Positions 1 to 7,862 are shown, numbered from the stretch's first letter. The stretch: 16,471 nucleotides of DNA from an uncultured Opitutales bacterium (GCA_900548185.1 URJJ01000045.1:1-16471), one strand, 5' to 3'. The notes: generated from the sequence alone by a model not told the origin. A program made the numbers and translations.

Positions 1-5
1 TTAGG

Positions 6-39
6 GTCTCGTGGGCTCGGAGATGTGTATAAGAGACAG
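6..39 (+). other. Illumina Nextera adapter (synthetic contamination)
   Basis: The 34 bases match the Nextera Read 2 transposase adapter: GTCTCGTGGGCTCGG at 6-20, followed by the 19-base Tn5 mosaic end AGATGTGTATAAGAGACAG at 21-39. This is library DNA, not genome. Bases 1-5 (TTAGG) would be the tail of an i7 index. Read in frame, the mosaic end gives the false N-terminus MYKRQ on the first gene, a common artefact peptide in databases. Genomic sequence starts at base 40. Confidence 0.98.
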
Positions 40-1803
40 GGGATAATGGGTTTCCGCCTCCCCCCGCGCACGATGAGGGAGTCTGCCGCGCTCGACCTGC
101 TTTCCTTCGCGCTTTCGGGGACGGAGGCGGGGGTGCTGCAAACCTCCCTCAAGTACGGCGAGGCAGTTTTGGAGTCGGTCTCAAGCGACATCATCTGCGG
201 CATGGGCGGGGGCGTGTTTGCCGTGGAATGGACCTGCCTGCCAAAGAACGCCCCGCGCGCCGCTGCAAAAATCATGCGCGCGATTGATTCGCTGAAGGGG
301 GGGCGATTTGGCGCATGGCCTTTCGACAGCTTCAGCCGGAGGTGCCGGTGCGCCGCCGCAGACCTTTTCAAGTCGGCGTCCTCCCTCGCCTCAAAGATGG
401 GCGAGCTTGAAATGGAGGGCCTGGATTTCGGATTTGCGGGCGAGTATGCCGAATGCGCGTCGTCGCTTTCCGCCTCCGACGCGGCCCGGGCGGCCGAAAT
501 GCTGGAGGCGGCCCTTTGCACGACGGCCGAAATGTCCCCCCCCCGCCGTTTGCGCAGCCGCCCCAAGCCGGCGGCGGGGCCGGAACGCGGGGTTGTGGAA
601 AGGGCGCTTCCCAACGGGGCGCGCATAATACTGTGCCCCGGCGGGCCGGTGGGGAAGGCGCATTTCAGGCTGGCTTCGCTGGCGGGGCCGTGGAGCGCCG
701 CCCCGGGCGTGCGCGGCGCTCTGGGGCTTGCAGTCGGAATGCTTTCGCGGGGCGCCGGAAAGATGGGCGCCGAGGATATATTCGGACTCTGCTCCAAAAA
801 GGGCATAGCGTTTTTTTCATCGCTTGGCAACAACACCGCCTGCATCGCGTCCGAGTCGCTGCCCGGGGACTGGAAGACGGCCTTCGGGCTTTTGCGCGAT
901 GCGGCGCTCCGCCCGCTTTTCGAGCGGAAAACCTTCCTCCGCGAAAGGGCCCTGGCCGTCTCGCGCCTGGCGGAGGATTTGGAGGACCCCTACGAGGCCG
1001 GGCTCCTCGGGCTTAGGCGCCGCTTCTTTGGCGCAGACCCGCTGTCCGTCCCGCCGGAGGGCGAGCCTGACAGTCTCGGGGAGGCGGACATCGACGGGTG
1101 CGCTGCGGCCGCCCGCTCCGCCTTCGCCCCCTCGCGCTCCGTGCTGGCGGTGTGCGGGAGGTTCGACCCGGACGAAGTGGGGGATGCTGCGGGCGAATTT
1201 ATGGAGTCCCTGCCGGACGTTCCCTCGGCCCCGCTTCCGCAGGGCGGCGTGTTCGACTTTCCGCGCGGGGAGTTTTCGGGCGAGTTCGGGGCGGAGCAGT
1301 GCGCGGTGTTCGCCGCCCACCCCTGCCCGGGGGTGTCGGACGCCCGGGCGGACCTGGTGGGGGAGGCGGTCTCGGAAATTTTCGGAGGGTCTGCGGGGCT
1401 GGCGTTTGAGGCCGTGCGGGAGGAGAGGGGGCTTGCGTATTCGGCGGGTGCCGCGTCGGTTGTCGGCATCTCCCGGGGGCTTGCGTGCGAGTTTGCGATG
1501 TGCCCGGCCGGGAGCGCGGGGGCTGTTTTGGACATTTTCGCCGGGCTTTGCGAGCGCGCGGCCTGCGGCGGCTTCGGGGAGGGCCGCCTGGAGGGCGCGA
1601 AAGAGACCTTGAAAAACAGGGCTGCGGCCGCCCGCGCAGACCCGTCCTCGCACGCCATGCTGCTTGCGATGGACGCGCTCTTCGGCAGGGGGGTGCGGAG
1701 CCCGGAGGAGGTCGCGGGCGAGATTTCGTCCATATCCGGGGCCGAAGCTGCGGAGTTCGCCGCAAAATACATGCTGGAGCGCATGACGTTTGTCTTGAAG
1801 TAG
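40..1803 (+). CDS. M16 family (pitrilysin/insulinase-like) peptidase, 5'-truncated
   Basis: About 587 residues remain, in frame from the first genomic base. They read as the second half of domain 2 (GFRLPPR onward), then a third M16_N-like domain beginning near VVERALPNGARIIL (from about base 590), then a final M16_C-like domain. The conserved family stretch EAVREERGLAYSAGA (about bases 1410-1454) is in the last domain; its Arg and Tyr normally help hold the substrate. The third domain has no HxxEH zinc motif: GVRGALGLAVGML stands where it should be. That is normal for the non-catalytic half of long M16 proteins, so the active site must lie in the missing 250-300 N-terminal residues. Long M16 proteins of this type are usually periplasmic or secreted; the signal peptide would also be in the lost part. 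The ATG at 46 lies inside a conserved domain and is not the real start. hrpB follows 37 bases after the stop. Confidence 0.88.
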   Translation, partial: GIMGFRLPPRTMRESAALDLLSFALSGTEAGVLQTSLKYGEAVLESVSSDIICGMGGGVFAVEWTCLPKNAPRAAAKIMRAIDSLKGGRFGAWPFDSFSRRCRCAAADLFKSASSLASKMGELEMEGLDFGFAGEYAECASSLSASDAARAAEMLEAALCTTAEMSPPRRLRSRPKPAAGPERGVVERALPNGARIILCPGGPVGKAHFRLASLAGPWSAAPGVRGALGLAVGMLSRGAGKMGAEDIFGLCSKKGIAFFSSLGNNTACIASESLPGDWKTAFGLLRDAALRPLFERKTFLRERALAVSRLAEDLEDPYEAGLLGLRRRFFGADPLSVPPEGEPDSLGEADIDGCAAAARSAFAPSRSVLAVCGRFDPDEVGDAAGEFMESLPDVPSAPLPQGGVFDFPRGEFSGEFGAEQCAVFAAHPCPGVSDARADLVGEAVSEIFGGSAGLAFEAVREERGLAYSAGAASVVGISRGLACEFAMCPAGSAGAVLDIFAGLCERAACGGFGEGRLEGAKETLKNRAAAARADPSSHAMLLAMDALFGRGVRSPEEVAGEISSISGAEAAEFAAKYMLERMTFVLK

Positions 1804-1840
1804 GCGGGATTTTTTGCGACAGTCCGCCCTCGTTTTTTAT

Positions 1841-4381
1841 ATGCCGGATTTTCCAATAGACGCCGTAAAGGCCCCGCTCTTCGACGCCCTCGAAAGGGGG
1901 GCGCGGCGCTTCGCCGTGGCGGCGCCCACAGGCTCGGGCAAATCGACGCGCCTGCCGCTCATGCTCGCGGAGAAGGTCGAAGACAGGATACTTGTCCTCC
2001 AGCCGCGCAGGGTCGCGGCCCGCCTCCTTGCCAAGTACGTCGCCCAGTCCGCAGGCTCGAAGCCGGGCGATTTCGCCGGCTGGCACATAAGGCTCGACAG
2101 GAACTTCTCCGCCCGCACGAAAATCGTCTTTCTCACGGAGGGCGTGCTCGCCCGGATGCTGCTTGCAGACCCCTCCCTCTCCGGCGTAGGGGCCGTGGTG
2201 TTCGACGAATTCCACGAGCGCAATATCTTTAGCGACGTCTCGCTCGCCCTCGCCCTCGAGTCCGCCCGCTCACGCCGCCCGGACCTCGTCCTTGCGGTGT
2301 GCTCCGCCACCATCGACACCGATTCGGCGATGTCGCTTTTGGGGCCGGGGGCGGTGAGGCTCTCGTGCGATTCGCGCCTGTACCCGATAGACGTGGAATA
2401 CTCCCCGCCGCGCGGCCGCGACGAGCGCGTCTGGGACAGGGCCGCCGCCGAATTCGACAGGCTCGCGCGCGAAAACCCCGAGGGCGACTTCCTGGTTTTC
2501 ATGCCGGGGGCATACGAAATTTCAAGGACGATTTCCGCCATGCGCTCGACCCGCTCCGGGAGGGACTTTGAGATACTGCCCCTCCACGGCTCGCTCCCTG
2601 CCGCAGCCCAGGACAGGGCCGTGGCCCCGTGCGGCCGCCGCAGGGCCGTCGTTGCGACAAACATAGCCGAAACTTCGCTCACCATCGAGGGCGTCAGGTT
2701 CGTCATCGATTCGGGCTTTGCCCGGGTCGCCCGCTACGACCCCGCCCGGGGCGTGAACACCCTGTTTGTCGAGCGCATAAGCCACGCCGCCGCCGTCCAG
2801 CGCGCCGGGCGCGCGGGAAGGACCGCCCCCGGGCGCGCGGTGCGCCTCTGGAGCCGGGCCGAAGAGGCGGATTTCGACCGCTTCCCGACTCCGGAAATAC
2901 TGAGGCTGGACCTGAGCCAGACCCTTTTGTGGATGAAGTGCGCGGGGCTTGACATGGCCTCCCTCCCGCTCTCCGACTCCCCCTCTCCCGCCTCGCTCTC
3001 CCGCGCCGGGCGCACGCTGCGCGAGCTGGGGGCCGTGGATGAATCCGGCGCCCCGACCGATATGGGCCGCGCCATGGCGCGCTTCCCCGCCGAGCCGCGC
3101 TATGCGAGGATGCTGCTTGAGGCGGTGAAGCTCGGCTGCCTCGGAAGGGTGTCGATGATGGCCGCCGTCGCGGAGGCGGGCAGGATAAGGACGGAGGCGG
3201 CCGGAGAGCGCGAAGCGGCGGCCCTCGACGACATGCTGGACCGGCCCGCCTCGGAGCTTGAGGAGCTGGCGCAGATATGCGGCGTGGCCCGCTCGGCCCG
3301 GTTCGACGAAAAATTTTGCAGGGGGCTTGGGATACACGCGGCAAACGCAAGGAGGGTGTTTGAAATCGCAGCCGACTTCCGCAGCGTCGCGCTCTCGTGC
3401 TCCGGGGGGGCTGGGGCGGCAGGCGCAGGGGCGGAGGACCCCGCAGACGCGGCGAAGGCCGTGCTTTCCGCCTTTTCCGACCGCGTGTGCGTGCGCCTCA
3501 ACGAGGGGACGCTCGCCTGCGACATAGCGGGCGGCAGGCGCGGCGAGGTAAGGAGGTCCTCCAAGAGGTACGCCTCAAAAATATTCGTCGCCCTCGACCT
3601 CAGCGAGCAGAGCGCAAACGGCCGCGCGGCGATAATGGCCTCGATGCTCTGCCCCCTTGAGCGGGAGACGATAGCGGAGATGTTCCCGGGCGATTTCTCC
3701 TCCGAGGAGCGCGCGGCGTTCGACGAGAAGACCAGGAGGGTCATGTCGGTGCGCCGCGTGAAGTTCAGGGACCTCGTCCTTGAGGAGTCCTACGGCGACT
3801 GCCGCTCAAAGGACGAGGCTGCCGGGATTCTCTGCTCTATGATTATGGACGGCAGGCTGCCCCTCAAAAACTGGGGCGAGGCGGAAGACTCGTTCGTGGA
3901 GCGGGTGAATTTCGCCGCGAAATTCTGCCCCGGATGCGGCATAGAGCCGATAGACGACGAGGCCCGCAGGATGATATTCGAGCAGATGTGCCACGGCGCG
4001 TCGACCTATTCGGAAGTCAAGAACGCCGAGGTCATGCCGGCCCTGCGCGGATGGCTGTCGCGCGAGGGGCTGGCGGCTCTGGACTGGCTGGTTCCGCAGT
4101 CGGTGGAGCTGCCGCGCAGAAAAAGGCCCGTGAAAATACGCTACGAGCTGGCGACGGGCCGCGCGGTGGTCTCATCAAAATTTTCGGACTTTTTCGATTT
4201 CGACGGGCGCAAGCTCAAAATCGCCGGCGGCCGCGTCCTGCCGACCTATGAAATCCTGGCCCCCAACGGCCGCCCCGTGCAGGTGACGCAGAACCTCGAG
4301 GAGTTCTGGAAGACTTCGTGGCCCGCCGTCATGAAGGAGCTGAAGGCGCGCTACCCTAAGCATTTTAAAAACATGGGCTAG
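1841..4381 (+). CDS. hrpB: ATP-dependent helicase HrpB
   Basis: An 846-residue DEAH-box-related SF2 helicase, full length for HrpB. From Met at 1841 the motifs run in order: Walker A APTGSGKST (28-36), LQPRRVAAR (53-61), TEGVLARML (99-107), the HrpB-type box DEFHER (122-127), SAT (155-157), ATNIAETSLT (272-281) and QRAGRAGR (320-327). The C-terminus has the HrpB signature NGRPVQVTQNLEEFW followed by RYPKH, though the usual WPxDP ending is replaced by FKNMG. The family is widespread; its cellular substrate is poorly defined, with an RNA-related role generally assumed. A TTG at 1814 is in frame upstream, but the ATG at 1841 begins where family members begin. No clear Shine-Dalgarno precedes it (a T-rich run instead). 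It may be read through from the M16 gene 37 bases upstream. Confidence 0.95.
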   Translation: MPDFPIDAVKAPLFDALERGARRFAVAAPTGSGKSTRLPLMLAEKVEDRILVLQPRRVAARLLAKYVAQSAGSKPGDFAGWHIRLDRNFSARTKIVFLTEGVLARMLLADPSLSGVGAVVFDEFHERNIFSDVSLALALESARSRRPDLVLAVCSATIDTDSAMSLLGPGAVRLSCDSRLYPIDVEYSPPRGRDERVWDRAAAEFDRLARENPEGDFLVFMPGAYEISRTISAMRSTRSGRDFEILPLHGSLPAAAQDRAVAPCGRRRAVVATNIAETSLTIEGVRFVIDSGFARVARYDPARGVNTLFVERISHAAAVQRAGRAGRTAPGRAVRLWSRAEEADFDRFPTPEILRLDLSQTLLWMKCAGLDMASLPLSDSPSPASLSRAGRTLRELGAVDESGAPTDMGRAMARFPAEPRYARMLLEAVKLGCLGRVSMMAAVAEAGRIRTEAAGEREAAALDDMLDRPASELEELAQICGVARSARFDEKFCRGLGIHAANARRVFEIAADFRSVALSCSGGAGAAGAGAEDPADAAKAVLSAFSDRVCVRLNEGTLACDIAGGRRGEVRRSSKRYASKIFVALDLSEQSANGRAAIMASMLCPLERETIAEMFPGDFSSEERAAFDEKTRRVMSVRRVKFRDLVLEESYGDCRSKDEAAGILCSMIMDGRLPLKNWGEAEDSFVERVNFAAKFCPGCGIEPIDDEARRMIFEQMCHGASTYSEVKNAEVMPALRGWLSREGLAALDWLVPQSVELPRRKRPVKIRYELATGRAVVSSKFSDFFDFDGRKLKIAGGRVLPTYEILAPNGRPVQVTQNLEEFWKTSWPAVMKELKARYPKHFKNMG

Positions 4382-4465
4382 GGCCCCCGCGCCGGATTTT
4401 GCCCCCGCGCCCGCCTAAACGAACTCCGCGCCGGCGAAAGTTTGCCGCCTCCTTTTTATTTGTGT

Positions 4466-4494
4466 TTGACAAACAACGCCCCCGGTTCAATCAT
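4466..4494 (+). promoter_or_regulatory. Candidate sigma-70-type promoter for the 4528 gene
   Basis: A perfect -35 hexamer TTGACA (4466-4471) is followed after 17 bases by AATCAT (4489-4494), which matches TATAAT at 4 of 6 positions. It sits in a locally AT-rich stretch within GC-rich DNA, 34 bases upstream of the ATG at 4528. Position and -35 quality support it; the -10 is weak. Confidence 0.4.
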
Positions 4495-4527
4495 AAGTCC
4501 TTTAAAATACAGGATACAGCTAACGAG

Positions 4528-6285
4528 ATGCTAAATTTTTCCGAGCAATGCATGGATATGGCCCGCGCGATTCTGGGCCGAAACCTCGATTCTATAAACC
4601 CGGACGGCACCATCGCCCCGTTTGACGGCGAAACCTCCTCGAAAGACGAGCCGGGCCACGCGGCCTTCGCGCTTGGCGAATTTTACAGGGCCACCGGCGA
4701 AACCCAGTTCCAGGGCTTCGACATCGTCGATCTGGCTGCCCGCTGCATAACAGAGCAGGCCCTCGACGAGTCCTCCGAGGAAAACGGAATCGGCTACTCC
4801 GCGCTCGGCCTTTTGTCCTTCGGCCCGGCAAAGGACCGCAATCCCGTGTGGGAAAAGCTCTCCGAGGACGCCCGCAAGGTTCTGGACCGCCAGCTCCTCG
4901 CGCGTTCCGACTACGACAACCACCTCCAGATTTTCAACATCGCAAAGGCCGTGGCCCGCTTCAGCATGGGCCTCAGCAAAAAGGACGAGACGGGCAAGCT
5001 CATCGACCGCTTCCTCGAACGCATACAGCAGACCTCCTCCGGCAGCTATTTTGACGACAGGGTTGAAGGCAGGCTGACGGGCGCCTTCGACCTCTCCGGC
5101 ATCACCTCCTTCGTGTTCATCCGCCAGGCGCTCCAGCTCCACGCGAACATGCACCTGCGCGACCGCAAGATTCCGTCGCTGCGCACATTCGCGGAGCGCT
5201 ACCTCAAGATACTCCCCGACATCGTCCGCTCCGACGGCCTCGGATGGGCCTTCGGCAGGGGGCTTGGCGCGTACAGCCAGATGCACTGCATCTCCATGAT
5301 ACTCCAGGCCATGCGCGACGGCTGGATAGCCGAGGACAGGATGCCGGAATACATGGACATCCTCCGCCGCCTCTTCCAGTTCTTCTTCATGACGTACCTC
5401 GACCAGGAGCACGGCTACATGGTGGTCCGCGACGCCGAGCGCACGTCGGACGCCCACTCGACCCGCATGGCAAACTTTGACGCGGCGCGGTACCTCTGCC
5501 AGTGGTCGCGCCTCGCCAAGTGCATAGGCCGCCCCCTCCAGGTGCAGCCGCGCCCCTCCAAGAGCTTCGGCAAATACATTTCGTTCGACTCCTCCGCGAG
5601 GAAGGAGCAGGGGCTTTTCGTCTACCACAACGCGGAAAGCGGCCTGCACGTCTATATCCCACTCGTAGCACCTGGCGCCGAAAACGTGTCGTCTGCCCTC
5701 GCGTTCCCGCACATGCCGGGCATATTCGACTGGCCGGCCGACAAGTACCTGCCGGTGCTCCAGCCCGAACTCGTCTTCGGCGGCAAAAAGACTGTGCCCT
5801 CCTACTACGGCAAGCGCTGCACCTCGGGCATCGGCCTGCGCAATTCCTTCTTCTTCCGCTACGAGCAGCCCGAACTGATATCGCCCGACGGCGAGATGCT
5901 CCCGGGGATAGGCTCGTGCAAGGTGAGCTGGAATTTCTCTGGCGACAAGATAACGGCCGATTTCATATATTCGGTAAAGCAGCAGGTGCAGCTCGACTCG
6001 ATGCGCTTTGTGGTGGCCATCGCCGCCCCGCACTCGGAATACCACGTGCCGACGACTTACGCCATCGGCGAAAACGGCCTCGGCATCGGCGTCGAAAAGG
6101 ACGACTTCCAGGCCGAATGGCTCGACACCAAGGTGGTTTCCGACGACCCGTCCTACCGCACGTTCTGGGGCAAGATACACTATCTGCAGATTCTCGAACG
6201 CTCGCACCCCATGGTCATGCGCCCGGGGCTCCAGTACCGCCTCACGGTATCGTTCTCCCCCGAAGTCGCGTTTGCGGAAGCGTGA
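4528..6285 (+). CDS. Unrecognised protein, probable alpha-toroid plus beta-sandwich (carbohydrate-enzyme-like)
   Basis: 585 residues; I do not recognise the family with confidence. The first roughly 380 residues are helical and rich in aromatic, Asp/Glu and His residues, with spaced segments such as YDNHLQIFNIAKAVARF, LGWAFGRGLGAYSQMH and YLDQEHGYMVVRDAE. This resembles (alpha/alpha)6-barrel sugar-processing enzymes. From about residue 385 (KSFGKYISFDSS) it becomes beta-rich to the end (LQYRLTVSFSPE), like the sandwich domain that follows the barrel in heparinase-like or PL8-like proteins. There is no signal peptide or membrane segment, so it is probably cytoplasmic, which is unusual for a polysaccharide lyase. 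The ATG at 4528 was chosen because the upstream extension to the TTG at 4399 is basic, low-complexity and crosses the promoter candidate. A strong terminator follows. The fold assignment is inference from sequence texture only. Confidence 0.7.
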   Translation: MLNFSEQCMDMARAILGRNLDSINPDGTIAPFDGETSSKDEPGHAAFALGEFYRATGETQFQGFDIVDLAARCITEQALDESSEENGIGYSALGLLSFGPAKDRNPVWEKLSEDARKVLDRQLLARSDYDNHLQIFNIAKAVARFSMGLSKKDETGKLIDRFLERIQQTSSGSYFDDRVEGRLTGAFDLSGITSFVFIRQALQLHANMHLRDRKIPSLRTFAERYLKILPDIVRSDGLGWAFGRGLGAYSQMHCISMILQAMRDGWIAEDRMPEYMDILRRLFQFFFMTYLDQEHGYMVVRDAERTSDAHSTRMANFDAARYLCQWSRLAKCIGRPLQVQPRPSKSFGKYISFDSSARKEQGLFVYHNAESGLHVYIPLVAPGAENVSSALAFPHMPGIFDWPADKYLPVLQPELVFGGKKTVPSYYGKRCTSGIGLRNSFFFRYEQPELISPDGEMLPGIGSCKVSWNFSGDKITADFIYSVKQQVQLDSMRFVVAIAAPHSEYHVPTTYAIGENGLGIGVEKDDFQAEWLDTKVVSDDPSYRTFWGKIHYLQILERSHPMVMRPGLQYRLTVSFSPEVAFAEA

Positions 6286-6320
6286 TTTCAGCCGGGGTTT
6301 TTCGGCGGCTCTTTCAAATT

Positions 6321-6353
6321 TCCGCGCGGATTTCTCCCGCGCGGATTTTTTTT
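6321..6353 (+). terminator. Rho-independent terminator
   Basis: A 9-bp stem, TCCGCGCGG (6321-6329) with CCGCGCGGA (6337-6345), a 7-base loop and then eight T (6346-6353). It lies 36 bases after the stop of the 4528 gene. CCGCGCGG is itself a palindrome, so the two copies are also direct repeats. Confidence 0.85.
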
Positions 6354-6456
6354 GCCCGCGCCTTCCGGGGAATTTTTTTCCGGCGGCGCGGATTTCTGCG
6401 CCGATAATTTCAAAAGCGGCCCCGGGTGCGGGCCTCCCAAAACCAAAGGAAAACAC

Positions 6457-7023
6457 ATGGCAAAAAAAGTGCTCATCATATGCGGCGATTTCGTCGAAGA
6501 CTACGAACTCATGGTGCCATTCCAGGCGCTCCAGGTATGCGGATTTGAAGTCTGCGCCGCAAGCCCCGGCAAAAAGTCCGGCGAAACGGTGAAAACGGCC
6601 ATACACGACTTCGAGGGCGACCAGACCTACACAGAAAAGCGCGGGCACAATTTCGCCCTCAACTGCGCCTTTGACGGTATTGGGGTGGCGGACTTCGACG
6701 CCCTCCTCCTGCCGGGCGGCAGGTCTCCGGAATACCTGCGCCTCAATCCGGATGTGATTTCGCTCGTCCGCGCATTCGCCTCGGCTGGCAAGCCCATAGC
6801 AGCAGTCTGCCACGGCCCGCAGATTCTGACTGCGGCGGATGTGGTGAGGGAAAGGCGCATCGCCGCTTATCCGGCCCTGAAGCCGGAGGTCTCCGCCGCC
6901 GGCGCCGAGTACGCGGATATTCCCGTGGACGGCGCGGTTACGGACGGGAATTTCGTGACGGCCCCCGCATGGCCCGCGCATCCGGAGTGGCTCAGGCAGT
7001 TTGTGAAGCTTCTCAATTCCTGA
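6457..7023 (+). CDS. DJ-1/PfpI family protein
   Basis: 188 residues covering the whole DJ-1/PfpI (class I glutamine-amidotransferase-like) domain. The nucleophile elbow is AAVCHGPQIL, with Cys118 followed by His119. The N-terminal acidic motif GDFVEDYE (10-17) supplies the Glu that contacts the Cys in this family. LLLPGGRSPEYLRLNP (83-98) is typical of PfpI/YhbO-type members. Family roles include stress-linked chaperone or deglycase-type activity, amidase-like and protease-like functions; the exact substrate cannot be read from sequence. The ATG at 6457 has a good ribosome site AAAGGA six bases upstream; the open frame extending upstream crosses the terminator of the previous gene and is not coding. 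Two tandem terminators follow, so it is probably a single-gene transcript. Confidence 0.93.
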   Translation: MAKKVLIICGDFVEDYELMVPFQALQVCGFEVCAASPGKKSGETVKTAIHDFEGDQTYTEKRGHNFALNCAFDGIGVADFDALLLPGGRSPEYLRLNPDVISLVRAFASAGKPIAAVCHGPQILTAADVVRERRIAAYPALKPEVSAAGAEYADIPVDGAVTDGNFVTAPAWPAHPEWLRQFVKLLNS

Positions 7024-7078
7024 CGCCTTCGGCTGCCGTCAGGGGCTTTCGGAGCGCCGGGGGGGGAGCGGGAAAATC

Positions 7079-7114
7079 CGCCTTCCGCATCCTTTTGCGG
7101 GGGGGCGTTTTTTT
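7079..7114 (+). terminator. Rho-independent terminator (first of a pair)
   Basis: The left arm CGCCTTCCGCA (7079-7089) pairs with TGCGGGGGGGCG (7096-7107) through two G.T wobbles and one bulged G. Seven T follow (7108-7114). It lies about 55 bases after the stop of the DJ-1/PfpI gene. Confidence 0.75.
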
Positions 7115-7130
7115 GTCTGCCAGCCTCGGG

Positions 7131-7154
7131 AGCCCGGAATGTCCGGGCTTTTTT
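7131..7154 (+). terminator. Rho-independent terminator (second of a pair)
   Basis: A perfect 8-bp stem, AGCCCGGA (7131-7138) with TCCGGGCT (7142-7149), a 3-base loop and a run of six T through 7154. It lies 17 bases after the previous terminator, on the same strand, with no gene between. Confidence 0.85.
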
Positions 7155-7163
7155 ATGCCCCTT

Positions 7164-7188
7164 CATGCATTTGAAATTTCAAGGCATG
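7164..7188. other. Near-palindrome, operator-like
   Basis: The core TTGAAATTTCAA (7171-7182) is a perfect 12-base palindrome. Outer arms CATGC (7164-7168) and GCATG (7184-7188) are also complementary, leaving only a small mismatch (TA opposite G). The site sits just after the tandem terminators and about 27 bases before the inverted-repeat element, where a DNA-binding site or cruciform could sit. Its function is unknown. Confidence 0.4.
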
Positions 7189-7214
7189 CATTGCGCCGCA
7201 AGGTTTGCTTAAAA

Positions 7215-7348
7215 AAGGCTTTAGGGCCTGACATAGACGAGGGGACGGAAAGCGGATTCTTAAATGGAATTTCACGGGGACAGGAAAAATCCTGCCTGGC
7301 TTTTTCATTTCTTTCGGGGCATTCTAATCTATGTCAGTCCCAAGCCTT
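7215..7348. repeat. Long inverted-repeat element; possible structured RNA or MITE-like insert
   Basis: Terminal arms at 7215-7237 and 7328-7348 are inverted copies: CTGACATAGA (7228-7237) pairs perfectly with TCTATGTCAG (7328-7337), then GGG with CCC and AAGGCTT with AAGCCTT, with one or two unpaired bases between the blocks. Inside, AAATGGAA (7263-7270) can pair with TTTCATTT (7303-7310), GAAAG (7248-7252) with CTTTC (7311-7315), and CAGGA/TCCTG forms an apical hairpin with an AAAA loop (7281-7294). A transcript from either strand would fold into a single rod with internal loops, as some small RNAs do. No transposase and no convincing target duplication are visible, and no T-run terminator follows. 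RNA and mobile repeat remain alternatives. Confidence 0.45.
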
Positions 7349-7833
7349 ATATCGGGGCGCGGGCGGGGGAGTTGTTTCCGCCATTCATCCTGCGATAATG
7401 GAATCGGCAGGCATCGCCCCGCATTTTGCAGGGTGTGCGCCGCAATTTTTATGGCATATTTGCGGGGAGGGCGGAAGGGCCGCCGGCGCGGGCGGAGGCT
7501 GGCTGCAAAAAATCCGGGAATTGTCAATGCCTGCCAGCCCAATCCCCGGCGGGAATTTTTCAAAGGCTGCTGACGCGTCCTGGGCGGGGCGGCGGGAAAG
7601 CCGCGCGTTTTCTGGCGGGAGATAATGCGCCGTTTTGGAGGAAGCGGAGCCCGGCTCCGCCTGGCGGAGCGCGCCGGCTTCGCTTTCTCATGCGGATATT
7701 TTTCAGCCGGGCAAACAATCAAATTCCGCAGCATGGAGCAAAAAAATCGGTCTTTTGCATATTTTTTGCGAGTTTTTTGCGGGATATTCCGATTCCAGGA
7801 TTTCCGGCAGGGGGGCTGCGGGCAAATAAATAC

Positions 7834-7862
7834 TCGACAAACCCCGCCGATTTGCCATTAAA
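7834..7862 (+). promoter_or_regulatory. Weak promoter candidate for folE2
   Basis: TCGACA (7834-7839), 5 of 6 to the -35 consensus, is followed after 17 bases by ATTAAA (7857-7862), a poor -10. It resembles the promoter candidate of the 4528 gene in sharing GACAAAC at and after the -35. If real, it gives a leader of a little over 100 bases. Confidence 0.25.

Noticed and set aside
990..2215. Overlapping minus-strand open frames of about 290-340 codons
   Set aside because: They are antisense to the M16 and hrpB genes, with low-complexity Pro/Arg-rich translations. The plus-strand frames show clear family motifs.
4391..4436. Repeated CCGCGCCGG-like words after hrpB
   Set aside because: Short GC-rich words are expected here, and they form no stable hairpin with a T-run.
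4475..4500. GGTTCAATC, resembling a tRNA T-loop
   Set aside because: No acceptor or anticodon stem can be built around it.
4399..4527. TTG-initiated extension of the 4528 gene
   Set aside because: The extension is basic and low-complexity and covers the TTGACA promoter candidate; the ATG at 4528 is the better start.
4531..6981. 816-codon open frame on the minus strand
   Set aside because: It is antisense to the 4528 gene and the DJ-1/PfpI gene, crosses the terminator between them, and has an Arg/Glu/Gly/His-rich product with no motif. High GC and codon bias explain the lack of stops.
7215..7348. 6S RNA, SRP RNA or RNase P RNA as the identity of the inverted-repeat element
   Set aside because: The rod shape recalls 6S RNA, but I see no conserved 6S central-bubble sequence, SRP apical loop or RNase P core motifs.
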